A model generated the notes under the pieces. The model searched no databases. It was not told the origin of the DNA and worked only from the letters and a program-made list of their open reading frames with translations. A stretch of DNA of 64,000 bases from NCBI RefSeq assembly GCF_914271435.1, contig NZ_CAJZAI010000003.1, positions 124,001-188,000 of the forward strand, written 5' to 3'. A program made the position numbers and the translations under genes. Below are positions 55,874 to 64,000 of the stretch, piece after piece. This stretch comes from Cupriavidus laharis (GTDB lineage Bacteria; Pseudomonadota; Gammaproteobacteria; Burkholderiales; Burkholderiaceae). Position 1 is the stretch's first letter; each line of letters begins with the position of its first letter.

Positions 55874-57940
55874 TCAGCCGCCGTTGTCACCCTGCGCCTT
55901 GTGCTTGGCCGCCATTTTCTCCTGCTGCCCGGGCGGCACGCCCTCGTAGTGGCTGAACTGGATGGTGTAGCTGCCATGGCCGCCGGTCAGGCTGTTCAGG
56001 CGCGACTGGTAGTCATTGAGTTCGGACAGCGGCACCTTGCCGGCCACGATCACCGTGTTGGCTGCGCCGGTACGCGTGCCATGGACCTGGCCACGCTTGG
56101 ACGAGAGGTCGCCAATCACGTCGCCCATGGCGGAGTCGGGCATCATCAGCTCGATGTCGACCACCGGTTCCAGTACGCTGGGCCGGGCCTTGAGCACGGC
56201 GTCGATAAACGCCTTGCGGCCGGCGGTGGCGAATGCCACTTCCTTGGAGTCGACCGGGTGGCTCTTGCCGTCCAGCACCGTGACGCGCACGTCCTGCATC
56301 GGGAAGCCGGCCAGCGGCCCGCTTTCCAGCGCCTGGCGGATGCCTTTTTCCACGGCCGGAATGAACTGCCCGGGGATCGCGCCGCCCTTGACTGCATCGA
56401 CGAACTCGAAGCCTTCGCCGCGCGGCAGTGGCTCCACGCGCAGCATCACCTCGCCGAACTGACCCGCGCCGCCGGTCTGTTTCTTGTGGCGATGATGGCC
56501 TTCGGCCGAACCGCCGATGGTCTCGCGGTACGCGATCCGCGGCGGACGGGTGACCACCTCCAGCTTGTACTGCTCGGTCAGGCGCTCAAGCAGGCAACGC
56601 AGGTGGAATTCGCCCAGGCCCAGCAGCACGGTCTCGTTGGTGCCGGCGGGGTGTTCGATGCGCAGGCACGGGTCTTCGGCGGCCAGCTTGTGCAGGACTT
56701 CGGCCATGCGCTGTTCGTTGCCGCGCCGCGCCGGTTCGATGGCCAGGCCATAGATGGGCGTCGGAAACTCCAGCGGGATCAGGTGGATGTTGCCGTCTTC
56801 GGTGGCATCGTGCAGCACGGCATCAAAGCCGATCTCGTCGACCTTGGCGACCGCGCAGATGTCGCCGGGGCCCGCGCGCGGGACTTCTTCGTGTTCCTTG
56901 CCTTGCAACAGCAACAGGTGCGCCACCTTGAACGGCTGGCGCGCATCGCCGATGTAGAGCTGGCTGTCGCGCGTGACCGTGCCCTGGTGGATCCGGAACA
57001 CGGCCATCTTGCCGACGTAGGGATCCATGACGATCTTGAAGACGTGCGCCAGCACGTGCTTGTCGGGCACGGGTTCGGCACGTACTTCCTTCTTGCGCTC
57101 GCCGCCGTCGCTGCCTTCGCCGACACTGCGGTAGAACAGCGGCGGATTGCCCTCGGTCGGGTTCGGCAGCAGCCGCACGAAGGCATCCAGCAGCTCGGGC
57201 ACGCCCGCGCCGGTGGCAGCGGAGGTGAAGCAGATCGGCACCAGGTGCCCTTCGCGCAGCGCGCGCTCGAATGGCGCGTGCAACTGCTCGGGCTGGATGG
57301 CTTCGCCCTGCTCCAGGTAGAGCTCCATCAGCTCGGGGTCGATCTCGATTACCTGGTCCACCAGCGCATCATGCGCGGCAGAAACAGTCAGGAAGTCCGA
57401 TTCCCCGGCGGGGTTGAAGAAGCAGTCCACCACCTGGCTGCCGTGTGCGGCCGGCAGGTTGATGGGCAGGCATTCCTTGCCGAAGGCTTCCTGGATGTCG
57501 GCCAGCAGCGCGGGCAAGTCCACCTTCTCGCCATCGATGCCGTTGACGATGATCATCCGGCACAGCTTGCGCGCCTGGGCCCAGGCCATGGCGCGCCGCG
57601 TGGTCATCTCGATGCCGGTCTGGGCATTGATGACGATGGCCGCGGTTTCCACCGCAGGCAGCGCGCTGATGGCTTGACCGGAGAAATCGGGGTAGCCCGG
57701 GGTATCGACCAGGTAGATGCGGGTGTTGCGGAAATCGACGTGCAGGACTGCGGAGGTGAGGGAGTGGTGGTATTTGCGCTCGAGCGGGTCGAAGTCGCTG
57801 ACCGTGGAGCCCCGCTCGACGCTGCCTGGGGCATGCAGGGCGCCTCCCCGGTGCAGCAGCGTTTCGGCCAGCGAGGTCTTGCCGCACCCCGCATGGCCGA
57901 GCAGGGCAATGGTACGAATTGCGTCGGGACTGTAGTGCAT
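55874..57940 (-). CDS. Elongation factor G-like GTPase (EF-G paralogue)
   Basis: A 688-residue translational GTPase with all EF-G domains. The P-loop is GHAGCGKT (residues 15-22). The switch II motif reads DTPGYPDF (79-86), with tyrosine where canonical EF-G has the catalytic histidine. The G4 motif is NGID (133-136) in place of NKxD. These changes mark the EF-G-2/EF-G-like group, not the housekeeping fusA. It stands alone away from the str operon. Its physiological role is unclear. Confidence 0.9.
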   Translation of the reverse strand: MHYSPDAIRTIALLGHAGCGKTSLAETLLHRGGALHAPGSVERGSTVSDFDPLERKYHHSLTSAVLHVDFRNTRIYLVDTPGYPDFSGQAISALPAVETAAIVINAQTGIEMTTRRAMAWAQARKLCRMIIVNGIDGEKVDLPALLADIQEAFGKECLPINLPAAHGSQVVDCFFNPAGESDFLTVSAAHDALVDQVIEIDPELMELYLEQGEAIQPEQLHAPFERALREGHLVPICFTSAATGAGVPELLDAFVRLLPNPTEGNPPLFYRSVGEGSDGGERKKEVRAEPVPDKHVLAHVFKIVMDPYVGKMAVFRIHQGTVTRDSQLYIGDARQPFKVAHLLLLQGKEHEEVPRAGPGDICAVAKVDEIGFDAVLHDATEDGNIHLIPLEFPTPIYGLAIEPARRGNEQRMAEVLHKLAAEDPCLRIEHPAGTNETVLLGLGEFHLRCLLERLTEQYKLEVVTRPPRIAYRETIGGSAEGHHRHKKQTGGAGQFGEVMLRVEPLPRGEGFEFVDAVKGGAIPGQFIPAVEKGIRQALESGPLAGFPMQDVRVTVLDGKSHPVDSKEVAFATAGRKAFIDAVLKARPSVLEPVVDIELMMPDSAMGDVIGDLSSKRGQVHGTRTGAANTVIVAGKVPLSELNDYQSRLNSLTGGHGSYTIQFSHYEGVPPGQQEKMAAKHKAQGDNGG

Positions 57941-58113
57941 GGCAGCTCTCGTCCGGCAATGGCAGTCTGGCCATTATTGGCGAAAATTGCCGGAAGCACC
58001 ATATGTGCGCGGGCGCCGAAGGGGCGGCAACAGACAAAGGTGTTCCGTGCCGGTCACATGGAAGCGGGCCGGCAGGACACGCTGCATTGCAGCATCGACT
58101 GCCGGCCGGCACT

Positions 58114-59556
58114 TCAAATGACTTCGTCCTTCAGGTGATACCAGTGATACAGGAACCGCTGGCCGAACCGGCGGAACGGGGCAAACATTTGCGATTCCAC
58201 CATTTCACGCACATTCGGGAAGGGCAACGCCGAGCGGAAGATCGGCAACGGCGGCAGTGACGCGCCTTTCCCGGCGATCAGCGCCGCCAGCCGCTTGCCG
58301 GCCTGCGCGGAATACATCACGCCGTTGCCGCCATAGCCCATCGCATAGTAGATCGACTGCGCCGGATCGGGCTGCGTGATGCGCGGCATCATGTCGTGGC
58401 TCACGTCGACCCAGCCCCACCAGGAGTAGTCGACCTGGATGCCGCGCAGCGCCGGGAACTTGCGGTACATGTCGTCGACCAGCTTCTGGCGGTACTGCTC
58501 CTGCGGTGCATCATTGCCGGTGATGGCGCTGCGGCTGCCGATCTGCAGGCGGCCGTCGGGCATCAGGCGGTAGTAGTGGCGCAGGATGCGGGTGTCCGTG
58601 ATGACCTGGTGCGTGCGGAAATTGCACGCTTCGATCTCGGCCGGCGTCAGCACGCGCGTGACGATCGAGTTCGACAGGATCGGGAACAGCCGGTTCTTGA
58701 GTTGCGGGTGTAGCGACTGCGAGGTGTAGCCGCCGGTGGCCACGCCAACCGCGCGGGCGCGCACGATGCCGCCCGGTGTGCGCAGGTAGTGCACGCCATT
58801 GCGGGTCTCCCAGCCGGTCACGGGGCTGGACGGATGTACCTTGACGCCTAGCTCGCGCGCGCGGCGCAGGTAGCCGAAGGCGAGCTTGCCGGCGTGGATG
58901 CCGATGCCCTCGGGCTCATGCATGGCGCCGGCGGCTTCCTTGTCGTCGACATATTCGCGCCGCACGGTGTCGGCGTCGAAGATGCGCGCGTCGTACTTGA
59001 AGACTTCGCGCAGGACCTTTGCTTCCTTTTCCAGCGCGGGCATGGCCTTGTCGCGGTGGGCGATGTACAGGTGGCCGCCCGGCTGCGGGTCGCAGTCGAT
59101 ATCCTTGATCAGGTCCTTGAAGGTCTGCATGCCGTCGCAGACCTCCTCGTGCAGGCGCAGCGCCGTGTCCAGGCCGTAGCGCTGGATCCACTGCGAGCGC
59201 TTGAGCCGACCCGACGCGCACTGCGCCTGCCCGCCGTTGCGCGTGCTGCAGCCCCAGCTCACGCGGTTGGCTTCGAGCACGGTGGCCTTGATGCCGTGTT
59301 CCTGCGCCAGGAAGATGGCGCAGGTCAGCCCGGTGAAGCCGGAGCCGATGATGGCGACATCCACGTCGATGTCGTGCGTGACGGGGCCGTCATCGGCCGG
59401 GGGCTCGCCGGCAGTGCCGATCCAGTAGGTCGGCGCGTATTCGCGCCCCTGGCCCGGCGTGGGCGTGCGCAGCGGGTCGTAGGCGGGGTCGTACGGCCGC
59501 GACGGTGCGGTGGCGTTGCCGCCGGTGAGGATGTTGCGGGTGGCTACAGCTTCCAT
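58114..59556 (-). CDS. FAD-dependent amine/amino-acid oxidase (PuuB-like, DAO family)
   Basis: A 480-residue flavoprotein with a Rossmann FAD motif IIGSGFTGLTCAIFLAQEHG after an 80-residue N-terminal region, and GYGGNGVMYSAQAGKRLAALI at the C-terminus. Pattern and length resemble gamma-glutamylputrescine oxidase. It probably oxidises an amine or amino acid. Downstream of the SnoaL-like gene (17 bp) on the same strand. A MocR regulator and an amino-acid permease are nearby, which fits an amine-use locus. Confidence 0.87.
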   Translation of the reverse strand: MEAVATRNILTGGNATAPSRPYDPAYDPLRTPTPGQGREYAPTYWIGTAGEPPADDGPVTHDIDVDVAIIGSGFTGLTCAIFLAQEHGIKATVLEANRVSWGCSTRNGGQAQCASGRLKRSQWIQRYGLDTALRLHEEVCDGMQTFKDLIKDIDCDPQPGGHLYIAHRDKAMPALEKEAKVLREVFKYDARIFDADTVRREYVDDKEAAGAMHEPEGIGIHAGKLAFGYLRRARELGVKVHPSSPVTGWETRNGVHYLRTPGGIVRARAVGVATGGYTSQSLHPQLKNRLFPILSNSIVTRVLTPAEIEACNFRTHQVITDTRILRHYYRLMPDGRLQIGSRSAITGNDAPQEQYRQKLVDDMYRKFPALRGIQVDYSWWGWVDVSHDMMPRITQPDPAQSIYYAMGYGGNGVMYSAQAGKRLAALIAGKGASLPPLPIFRSALPFPNVREMVESQMFAPFRRFGQRFLYHWYHLKDEVI

Positions 59557-59572
59557 GGCGCGTCTCCGGTGC

Positions 59573-59977
59573 TCAGGCCGCGTTGCTTACCGGCGGACGG
59601 TCCTTGCGGTAGGCGTTCTTCACCGCGATCTTGCCGTCGCGGAAGGTGAACACGTCCACCATGCGCGCCTCGATGCGCGCGCCGTCGGCACGGGTGCCGC
59701 GGAAGGTCGATTCGCTGACGCCGCGGTCGCCGGACACGAAATGCTCGCCTTCGGTCCACGAGGCATCGGGAAAGGTCTGCCAGGCCAGCACGAAGCCTTC
59801 GCGCACGGCGTCGCGGCCGATAAAGCTGCGCCCGAGCAGTTCGCCGCCGGCCACGCCATGGAAAGCGCAGTCATCGGCCATGAAGCCCATCAGCGCGTCG
59901 ATGTCGTGGCGGTTCCAGGCGTCGTTGAAGGCTTGCAGGAGGTCGGTACCGACCGGGTTGGTGCTGGGCTTGCTCAT
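59573..59977 (-). CDS. SnoaL-like/NTF2-fold protein
   Basis: A 134-residue protein of the nuclear transport factor 2 superfamily (SnoaL-like), with FNDAWNRHDIDALMGFMADDC at its N-terminal helix and RMVDVFTFRDGKI at the end. The ATG at 59977 follows AGGAGACC; the upstream frame is unconserved. The start codon is placed in an operon with the oxidase. Family members are small enzymes or binding proteins, and the role here is unknown. Confidence 0.85.
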   Translation of the reverse strand: MSKPSTNPVGTDLLQAFNDAWNRHDIDALMGFMADDCAFHGVAGGELLGRSFIGRDAVREGFVLAWQTFPDASWTEGEHFVSGDRGVSESTFRGTRADGARIEARMVDVFTFRDGKIAVKNAYRKDRPPVSNAA

Positions 59978-60180
59978 TTGGGTCTCCTTGGTATCGCGTG
60001 ACGATGCGGCGGCAGGGGCCGCGCATCGGCCATGACCTGAGAATAGGGAGACCGCGCGTTGCGCTGTAGGACCAGTTGGCGGGAATCGCTTGGGCCAGTG
60101 GCTGGGCCAGGTTCGAATGAATATGGCGTCGCTCCTGCGCATGCGGAAGCCTGGCGTCTTTGGACGCACACCAGGAGCGG

Positions 60181-60214
60181 AAAGACGCTGGGTCCCCGCG
60201 TGCGCGGGGACGAC
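60181..60214. repeat. Copy of the GTCCCCGC palindromic repeat
   Basis: AAAGACGCTGGGTCCCCGCG and onward to GACGACG is, read on the minus strand, the same 34-bp unit as at 44931 with three changes. The core GTCCCCGCG/CGCGGGGAC forms a hairpin. It lies between divergent oxidase-operon and converging MocR genes. Confidence 0.75.
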
Positions 60215-60244
60215 GGATGGGGCAGGGCCATCCTGAACGAGAAT

Positions 60245-61783
60245 TCAGGCTGCCGAGGTACGCGCTGGTAGTGCTGCGTGCAGTTCGCGTGCCACGCTGG
60301 CCAGCACCTGGATACCGGGCTCGATGCGCTCCGGCGAGATGGACGAATAGCCGAGGCGGAAGCCATTGCGCGGCGCCGGTTCGCCCATGAAGAACACGCT
60401 GCCCGGCTCGATCAGCACGCCTTGCAATTCCGCGAGGCGCGCCAGCGCATCGGCGTCCAGCCATGCCGGGCCTTCGATCCAGCACGAAGCGCCACCGGCA
60501 ATGGGCACGGGGCGGAACTCGGGCATGTGGGCGGCCAGTGCCGCCAGCACCGTTTCCGCGCGCGCCCGGTGCGCGGCGGACAGGCGGCGCAGATGCGCGT
60601 CATAGTGTCCCAGCGACAGGAATAGCGAGAACGCGCGCTGGATATAGGCGGATGGGTGCCGCAGCATCAGCCGGCGCGCGCCGCGCAGTTCGGCGATCAG
60701 CTCGGCGGGGCCGACGATGTATCCGATGCGCAGCCCCGGCGCCAGGCTCTTCGACAGGCTGCCCACGTAGATCACGCGGTTGTTGCGGTCCAGGCTTTTC
60801 AGCGTGGGCGTGGGGTCGCCTTCGAAGCGGCTTTCGCTTTCGTAGTCGTCTTCGATCAGCACGAAATCCGCTTCTTCCGCCTGCCGCAGCAGCGCTTGCC
60901 GGCGCGCCAGCGGCATGGTGACCGTGGTGGGGCACTGGTGGCTGGGCGTGACGTAGACGTAGTCGCACGCGCGCAGCGCATCGGACGGCACCACGCCCTC
61001 GGCATCGATGGGCAGAGGGATCAGCTTCGAGGTATGGCGGCCGAAGATATTGCGCGCGTCCGGGTAGCCCGGTTCCTCGATACCCACGGGGGTGTCGGGG
61101 CTGGCCAGCAGGTCGGACAGCAGGTAGAGCGCCTGCTGCGCGCCCACGGTGATCACGATCTCATCGGCCCCGGCCCATACGCCGCGGCGCGGCAGCACGC
61201 GCGTGCGGATCTGCTGCACCAGCGACTCGTCGTCGCGCACGATCATGTCCTGCGCCCATTCGTGGATGTCGAGTACGCTCAACGCCTTCAGGCAGCACTC
61301 GCGCCAGTCGGCGGTGGGGAACAGCACGGGGTCGTACTGGCCGTAGATGAACGGGTAGGGGTAATCGCGCCAGTTGTGGCGCTTGACGATATTGCGCTGG
61401 TGGGTGGGGCGGAAGACGAAGCGGCGGTCCCAGTCGGGGCGTGCGCTGCCATGTGTGTCGGGGGTTGGCGTGCCGCGCAGCGAAGCCACGCCGCTCACGC
61501 GTGCGCCAAGAATTTCAGGGTTGACGAAATAGCCGCTGCGTTCGCGGGAGATCAGATAGCCCTCGTCCACGAGCTGCTGGTAGGCCAGCACCACCGTATT
61601 GCGGGCCACGCGCAGCTGCGCGGACATCTCGCGGCTGCTCGGCAGCGGGACGCCCTGCGGGAGCTGTTCGTCCAGGATCGCGGAGACCAGCATCTGACGG
61701 ATCTTGCCTTGCAGGCTCAGGCCGGAGTGGGCGTGTTGCTGGAAGAGCTGGTCCCACATTGGGGGGGTCAGCTTGGTGGTCAT
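60245..61783 (-). CDS. MocR-type regulator (GntR HTH fused to aminotransferase domain)
   Basis: A 512-residue PLP-dependent regulator. The N-terminal GntR winged helix includes LPSSREMSAQLRVARNTVV. The C-terminal class I aminotransferase-like domain carries the PLP lysine in YVGSLSKSLAPGLR. MocR proteins control amine, GABA or vitamin B6 genes. It lies between the PuuB-like oxidase operon and an amino-acid permease and probably regulates one or both. Confidence 0.92.
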   Translation of the reverse strand: MTTKLTPPMWDQLFQQHAHSGLSLQGKIRQMLVSAILDEQLPQGVPLPSSREMSAQLRVARNTVVLAYQQLVDEGYLISRERSGYFVNPEILGARVSGVASLRGTPTPDTHGSARPDWDRRFVFRPTHQRNIVKRHNWRDYPYPFIYGQYDPVLFPTADWRECCLKALSVLDIHEWAQDMIVRDDESLVQQIRTRVLPRRGVWAGADEIVITVGAQQALYLLSDLLASPDTPVGIEEPGYPDARNIFGRHTSKLIPLPIDAEGVVPSDALRACDYVYVTPSHQCPTTVTMPLARRQALLRQAEEADFVLIEDDYESESRFEGDPTPTLKSLDRNNRVIYVGSLSKSLAPGLRIGYIVGPAELIAELRGARRLMLRHPSAYIQRAFSLFLSLGHYDAHLRRLSAAHRARAETVLAALAAHMPEFRPVPIAGGASCWIEGPAWLDADALARLAELQGVLIEPGSVFFMGEPAPRNGFRLGYSSISPERIEPGIQVLASVARELHAALPARTSAA

Positions 61784-61828
61784 AAGGTGGTTTGTTTATT
61801 GATCGATTGGTTTTGTTGTTGGGTTGTC

Positions 61829-62519
61829 GCTCTTGGCGGGCGCTGCTGTTTCGCCGGCGTAGCCGGCGAGTTACTTCTTGTCCGAGCGACAAGAAGTAGG
61901 CAAGAAACGCGTCGCCTGGCGGCTGGCCATCAACGGTGCGCTTCTATGGTTCGAGCGGCTTAGGTTTCGCGATGCCTGGTTGCCCGTTCGACCCCGCTAC
62001 GCTATGTGAGTCAGAACCTCTGCCTGGCGTTAAGCGGCTTTTGTACGATCCCCAAGTTGGACTCGGGTACAGCGTTCCAATAGCCTCATCGGTGGGACGC
62101 CTACGGCTGCGCTGCGCGCACGTCCAAGTCGGTGGGCGATCTCATCAAGCTTGCTGACGCCACGGGTCGGGATCTTCTTTACGTCGCGCATGGAACATGC
62201 GCCAAGCGCATCGTTACTACGGCGTGGTTCGAGCTGGACCTTCGCGCCCAGACTGCTGACCGCGCGCAGCGCAGCCGTAGGCGTCCCCGCGATATCGCTG
62301 TTAGGAGGGACCACTCCGTAATCCGGGTTCGTTCGTACGCCCTGTCCCATCCTAATCATCTACGCGGCAGGCAGTCTGGTTATGCCCTGGACCGTCTTCA
62401 CCTCATCAAGCCGTTCGTCAACCACGTAAACGCGCTCTTTGGTTACTTTCTGTCGCTCGGACAGAAAGTGACTCGCCGGCTACGCCGGCGAAACAGCCAC
62501 GCCTGCCAAGAACGCCAAC
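61829..62519. mobile_element. Inverted-repeat-bounded intergenic element (about 690 bp), no transposase
   Basis: The ends at 61829-61911 and 62430-62519 are long inverted repeats of about 85 bp. Both contain the TTTCGCCGGCGTAGCCGGC core, then a hairpin (61872-61898 and 62445-62469) with the shared loop sequence around CCGAGCGAC. Inside, a perfect 26-bp inverted repeat links 62094-62119 with 62261-62286. Open frames inside are not convincing genes. It looks like a non-autonomous mobile or composite repeat element. Confidence 0.65.
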
Positions 62520-62528
62520 CCAATCCGA

Positions 62529-62585
62529 ACCAAAAGGCGAACCGCCGGCTCCGCCGGCGAAACAGCGGCGCCCGCCAAAAACGCC
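62529..62585. repeat. Further copy of the GCCGGC... palindromic core
   Basis: CCGCCGGCTCCGCCGGCGAA plus ACAGCGGCGCCCGCCAAAAACG is a partner of the core found at 23071 and in both ends of the 61829 element. It lies next to the right end of that element, 80 bp before the end of the permease gene. Confidence 0.65.
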
Positions 62586-62667
62586 AACCTACAATGAGCA
62601 AAAGCGTGCAAGACAGAGTACCCCATCCCCATCCCCACGCCAATGCCCATCCCAAATCAAGAATCAA

Positions 62668-64000
62668 TCAATATTCATGCAAATCCGGCCGAGGGATCTC
62701 AGCTAGCGGCACGACCTGCCCCACGCCACGCCGAAACAGATGCCGCACGATATAGGCCGACACCAGGATGCCAAGGCTAGCCACCCCCAGCGCCAGCGGC
62801 GTGCGCTGATCCGGAATGAACGCCATGGCCACGACGATTGCTACCATGCCGAAGATCGCAAACCAGGTCAGGTACGGATAGCACCACATCCGCACTTTGA
62901 GCAGGTGGGGCGCTTCACGCTCGAGCCTCGCACGCAACCGCAGTTGCGACACCGCGATCAGGATGTACACGAAGATGGCCACCGTGCCATACGAGTTGAC
63001 CAGGAACGCAAAGACCTTGTCCGGCGATACATACGACATTACCACCGCCCCATAGCCGAACAGCGTGGCGACGAGGATGGCGCGCGTGGGCACGCCATTG
63101 CGGCTGACGCGGGCGAGGGCGCGGGGTGCGTCGCCGCGGCGCGTCAGCGCGAACAGCATGCGCGACGAGGCGTAGAGACCGGAGTTGAGCGCCGACAGCA
63201 CGGCGGTCAGCACGATCGCGTTCATGATCTGCGCGGCTGCCGGTATCCCCATGACGTTGAGCGCGCTGACATACGGCGTGGCGATGCCGGTGGCGTTCCA
63301 TGGCACCAGGCAGACCACCAGCAGCACCGACCCCACGTAGAACACGAGCACGCGCGTGATGACCGAGTTGGTGGCGCGTGCCACGGCTTTCTGCGGCTCG
63401 GCGGTCTCGGCCGCGGCGATGGTGACGATCTCCGCGCCAAAGTAGAAGCCCGTTGCCGCCACTGCGCCGGTCAGCACCGGCACGATGCCGTTCGGCATGA
63501 AGCCGCCGTTGGCCGTCAGGTTGGCCACGTTCATGCCGTGGGCGCCAGGCGCCAGGCCCAGCACGTACACGCCCGCCACGAACAGGAACACCATGATGGC
63601 GGCGACCTTGATCGACGCAAACCAGAACTCGAACTCGCCGAAGGACTTGACCGAGACCAGGTTGGTCAGCGTGAGCATGACCAGCAGCACCAGGCTGATG
63701 GTCCAGTTGGGCACGTCCGGCAGCCAGTAGCGCACCAGGTCCGCGCCCGCCACGGCTTCCAGCGCCACGACGATGACCCAGAAGTACCAGTACATCCACC
63801 CGGTCAGGAAGCTGGCCAGGTTGCCGACGGCGGGGCGGTCGCTCCAGGCCTCGCGGGCGTATTCGTAGAACGAGCCGCCGCCGGGCATGGCGCAGGCGAG
63901 CTCACCGAGCATGCGCATCACCAGCACCACAAGCAGGCCGGTGATCAGGAAGGAAAGGACCGCTGCGGGCCCCGCGGACTTGATGACGACGCCACTGCCG
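62668..64000 (-). CDS. Amino-acid permease (APC/AAT family), partial at right edge
   Basis: At least 443 residues of an amino-acid:H+ symporter. The frame continues to the window edge; reading it back gives GSGVVIKSAGPAAVLSFLI before the family segment RMLGELACAMPGGGSFYEYA, so only the first 20 or so residues are missing. About ten membrane helices are visible. Related members carry GABA, proline or other amino acids. It lies on the same strand as the MocR and oxidase genes. Substrate not determined. Confidence 0.88.
   Translation of the reverse strand, partial: GSGVVIKSAGPAAVLSFLITGLLVVLVMRMLGELACAMPGGGSFYEYAREAWSDRPAVGNLASFLTGWMYWYFWVIVVALEAVAGADLVRYWLPDVPNWTISLVLLVMLTLTNLVSVKSFGEFEFWFASIKVAAIMVFLFVAGVYVLGLAPGAHGMNVANLTANGGFMPNGIVPVLTGAVAATGFYFGAEIVTIAAAETAEPQKAVARATNSVITRVLVFYVGSVLLVVCLVPWNATGIATPYVSALNVMGIPAAAQIMNAIVLTAVLSALNSGLYASSRMLFALTRRGDAPRALARVSRNGVPTRAILVATLFGYGAVVMSYVSPDKVFAFLVNSYGTVAIFVYILIAVSQLRLRARLEREAPHLLKVRMWCYPYLTWFAIFGMVAIVVAMAFIPDQRTPLALGVASLGILVSAYIVRHLFRRGVGQVVPLAEIPRPDLHEY

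Noticed and set aside
55841..58138. Long plus-strand frame opposite the EF-G paralogue
   Set aside because: Shadow frame; the minus strand has all EF-G motifs.
61872..61898. 11-bp hairpin considered as the MocR-region terminator
   Set aside because: It recurs as part of the inverted ends of the 690-bp element, so it is better explained as part of that repeat.
62132..62755. A 207-codon plus-strand open frame
   Set aside because: It runs through the inverted-repeat element and repeat copies. The Arg-rich RRLRRRNS repeats come from the GCCGGC palindromes. No ribosome site or domain.

Overview
The window is a high-GC proteobacterial chromosome segment. Its gene content points to a Cupriavidus/Ralstonia-like member of the Burkholderiaceae: two Bug (TctC-type) solute receptors, a phasin, an acetone carboxylase cluster, a PaaN-type phenylacetate operon, a glucarate pathway and many LysR and FCD-type regulators. 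It contains no rRNA, tRNA, CRISPR array, phage or intact insertion sequence. The mix of accessory catabolic clusters resembles the second replicon of such species, but that is inference.

Layout. (1) 0.2-2.6 kb: a LysR regulator divergent from an SDR and an F420-reductase-like protein. (2) 3.1-11.2 kb: the acetone carboxylase locus, with activator acxR, a divergent LRAT-domain protein and acxABC. Two sigma-54 promoters face away from each other around a pair of TGTC-N9-GACA sites, and a second pair lies upstream of acxR. (3) 11.3-12.5 kb: a MASE2-GGDEF diguanylate cyclase. (4) 12.6-17.7 kb: glucarate use (ketoglutarate semialdehyde dehydrogenase, FCD regulator, glucarate dehydratase, Bug receptor). 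(5) 17.7-19.5 kb: a phnW remnant and gdhA. (6) 19.7-23.1 kb: a tandem glycine riboswitch before a DadA-type dehydrogenase, then a GntP permease followed by a 3-hydroxybutyrate dehydrogenase remnant and a large palindrome. (7) 23.2-29.8 kb: a tripartite ABC efflux operon. (8) 30-35 kb: SDR, phasin, chemoreceptor with a sigma-28 promoter, PEBP protein and isochorismatase-like hydrolase. (9) 34.8-44.9 kb: paaX, paaABCDE, paaN, paaK and an ActP/PaaL-type symporter with its DUF485 partner. (10) 45-54.8 kb: an SDR/LysR pair, then a seven-gene minus-strand operon that reads as a complete uptake, CoA activation and beta-oxidation route for an unidentified acid. (11) 54.9-58 kb: Ap4A phosphorylase and a divergent EF-G paralogue. 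(12) 58-64 kb: an amine or amino-acid region (PuuB-like oxidase, SnoaL-like protein, MocR regulator, APC permease cut by the right edge) interrupted by an approximately 690-bp inverted-repeat element.

The most noteworthy signals are the sigma-54 control shared by acetone carboxylase and an LRAT-family protein, the glycine riboswitch placed before an amino-acid dehydrogenase instead of a glycine cleavage operon, the uncharacterised acid-degradation operon, and several dispersed palindromic repeats next to decayed genes.
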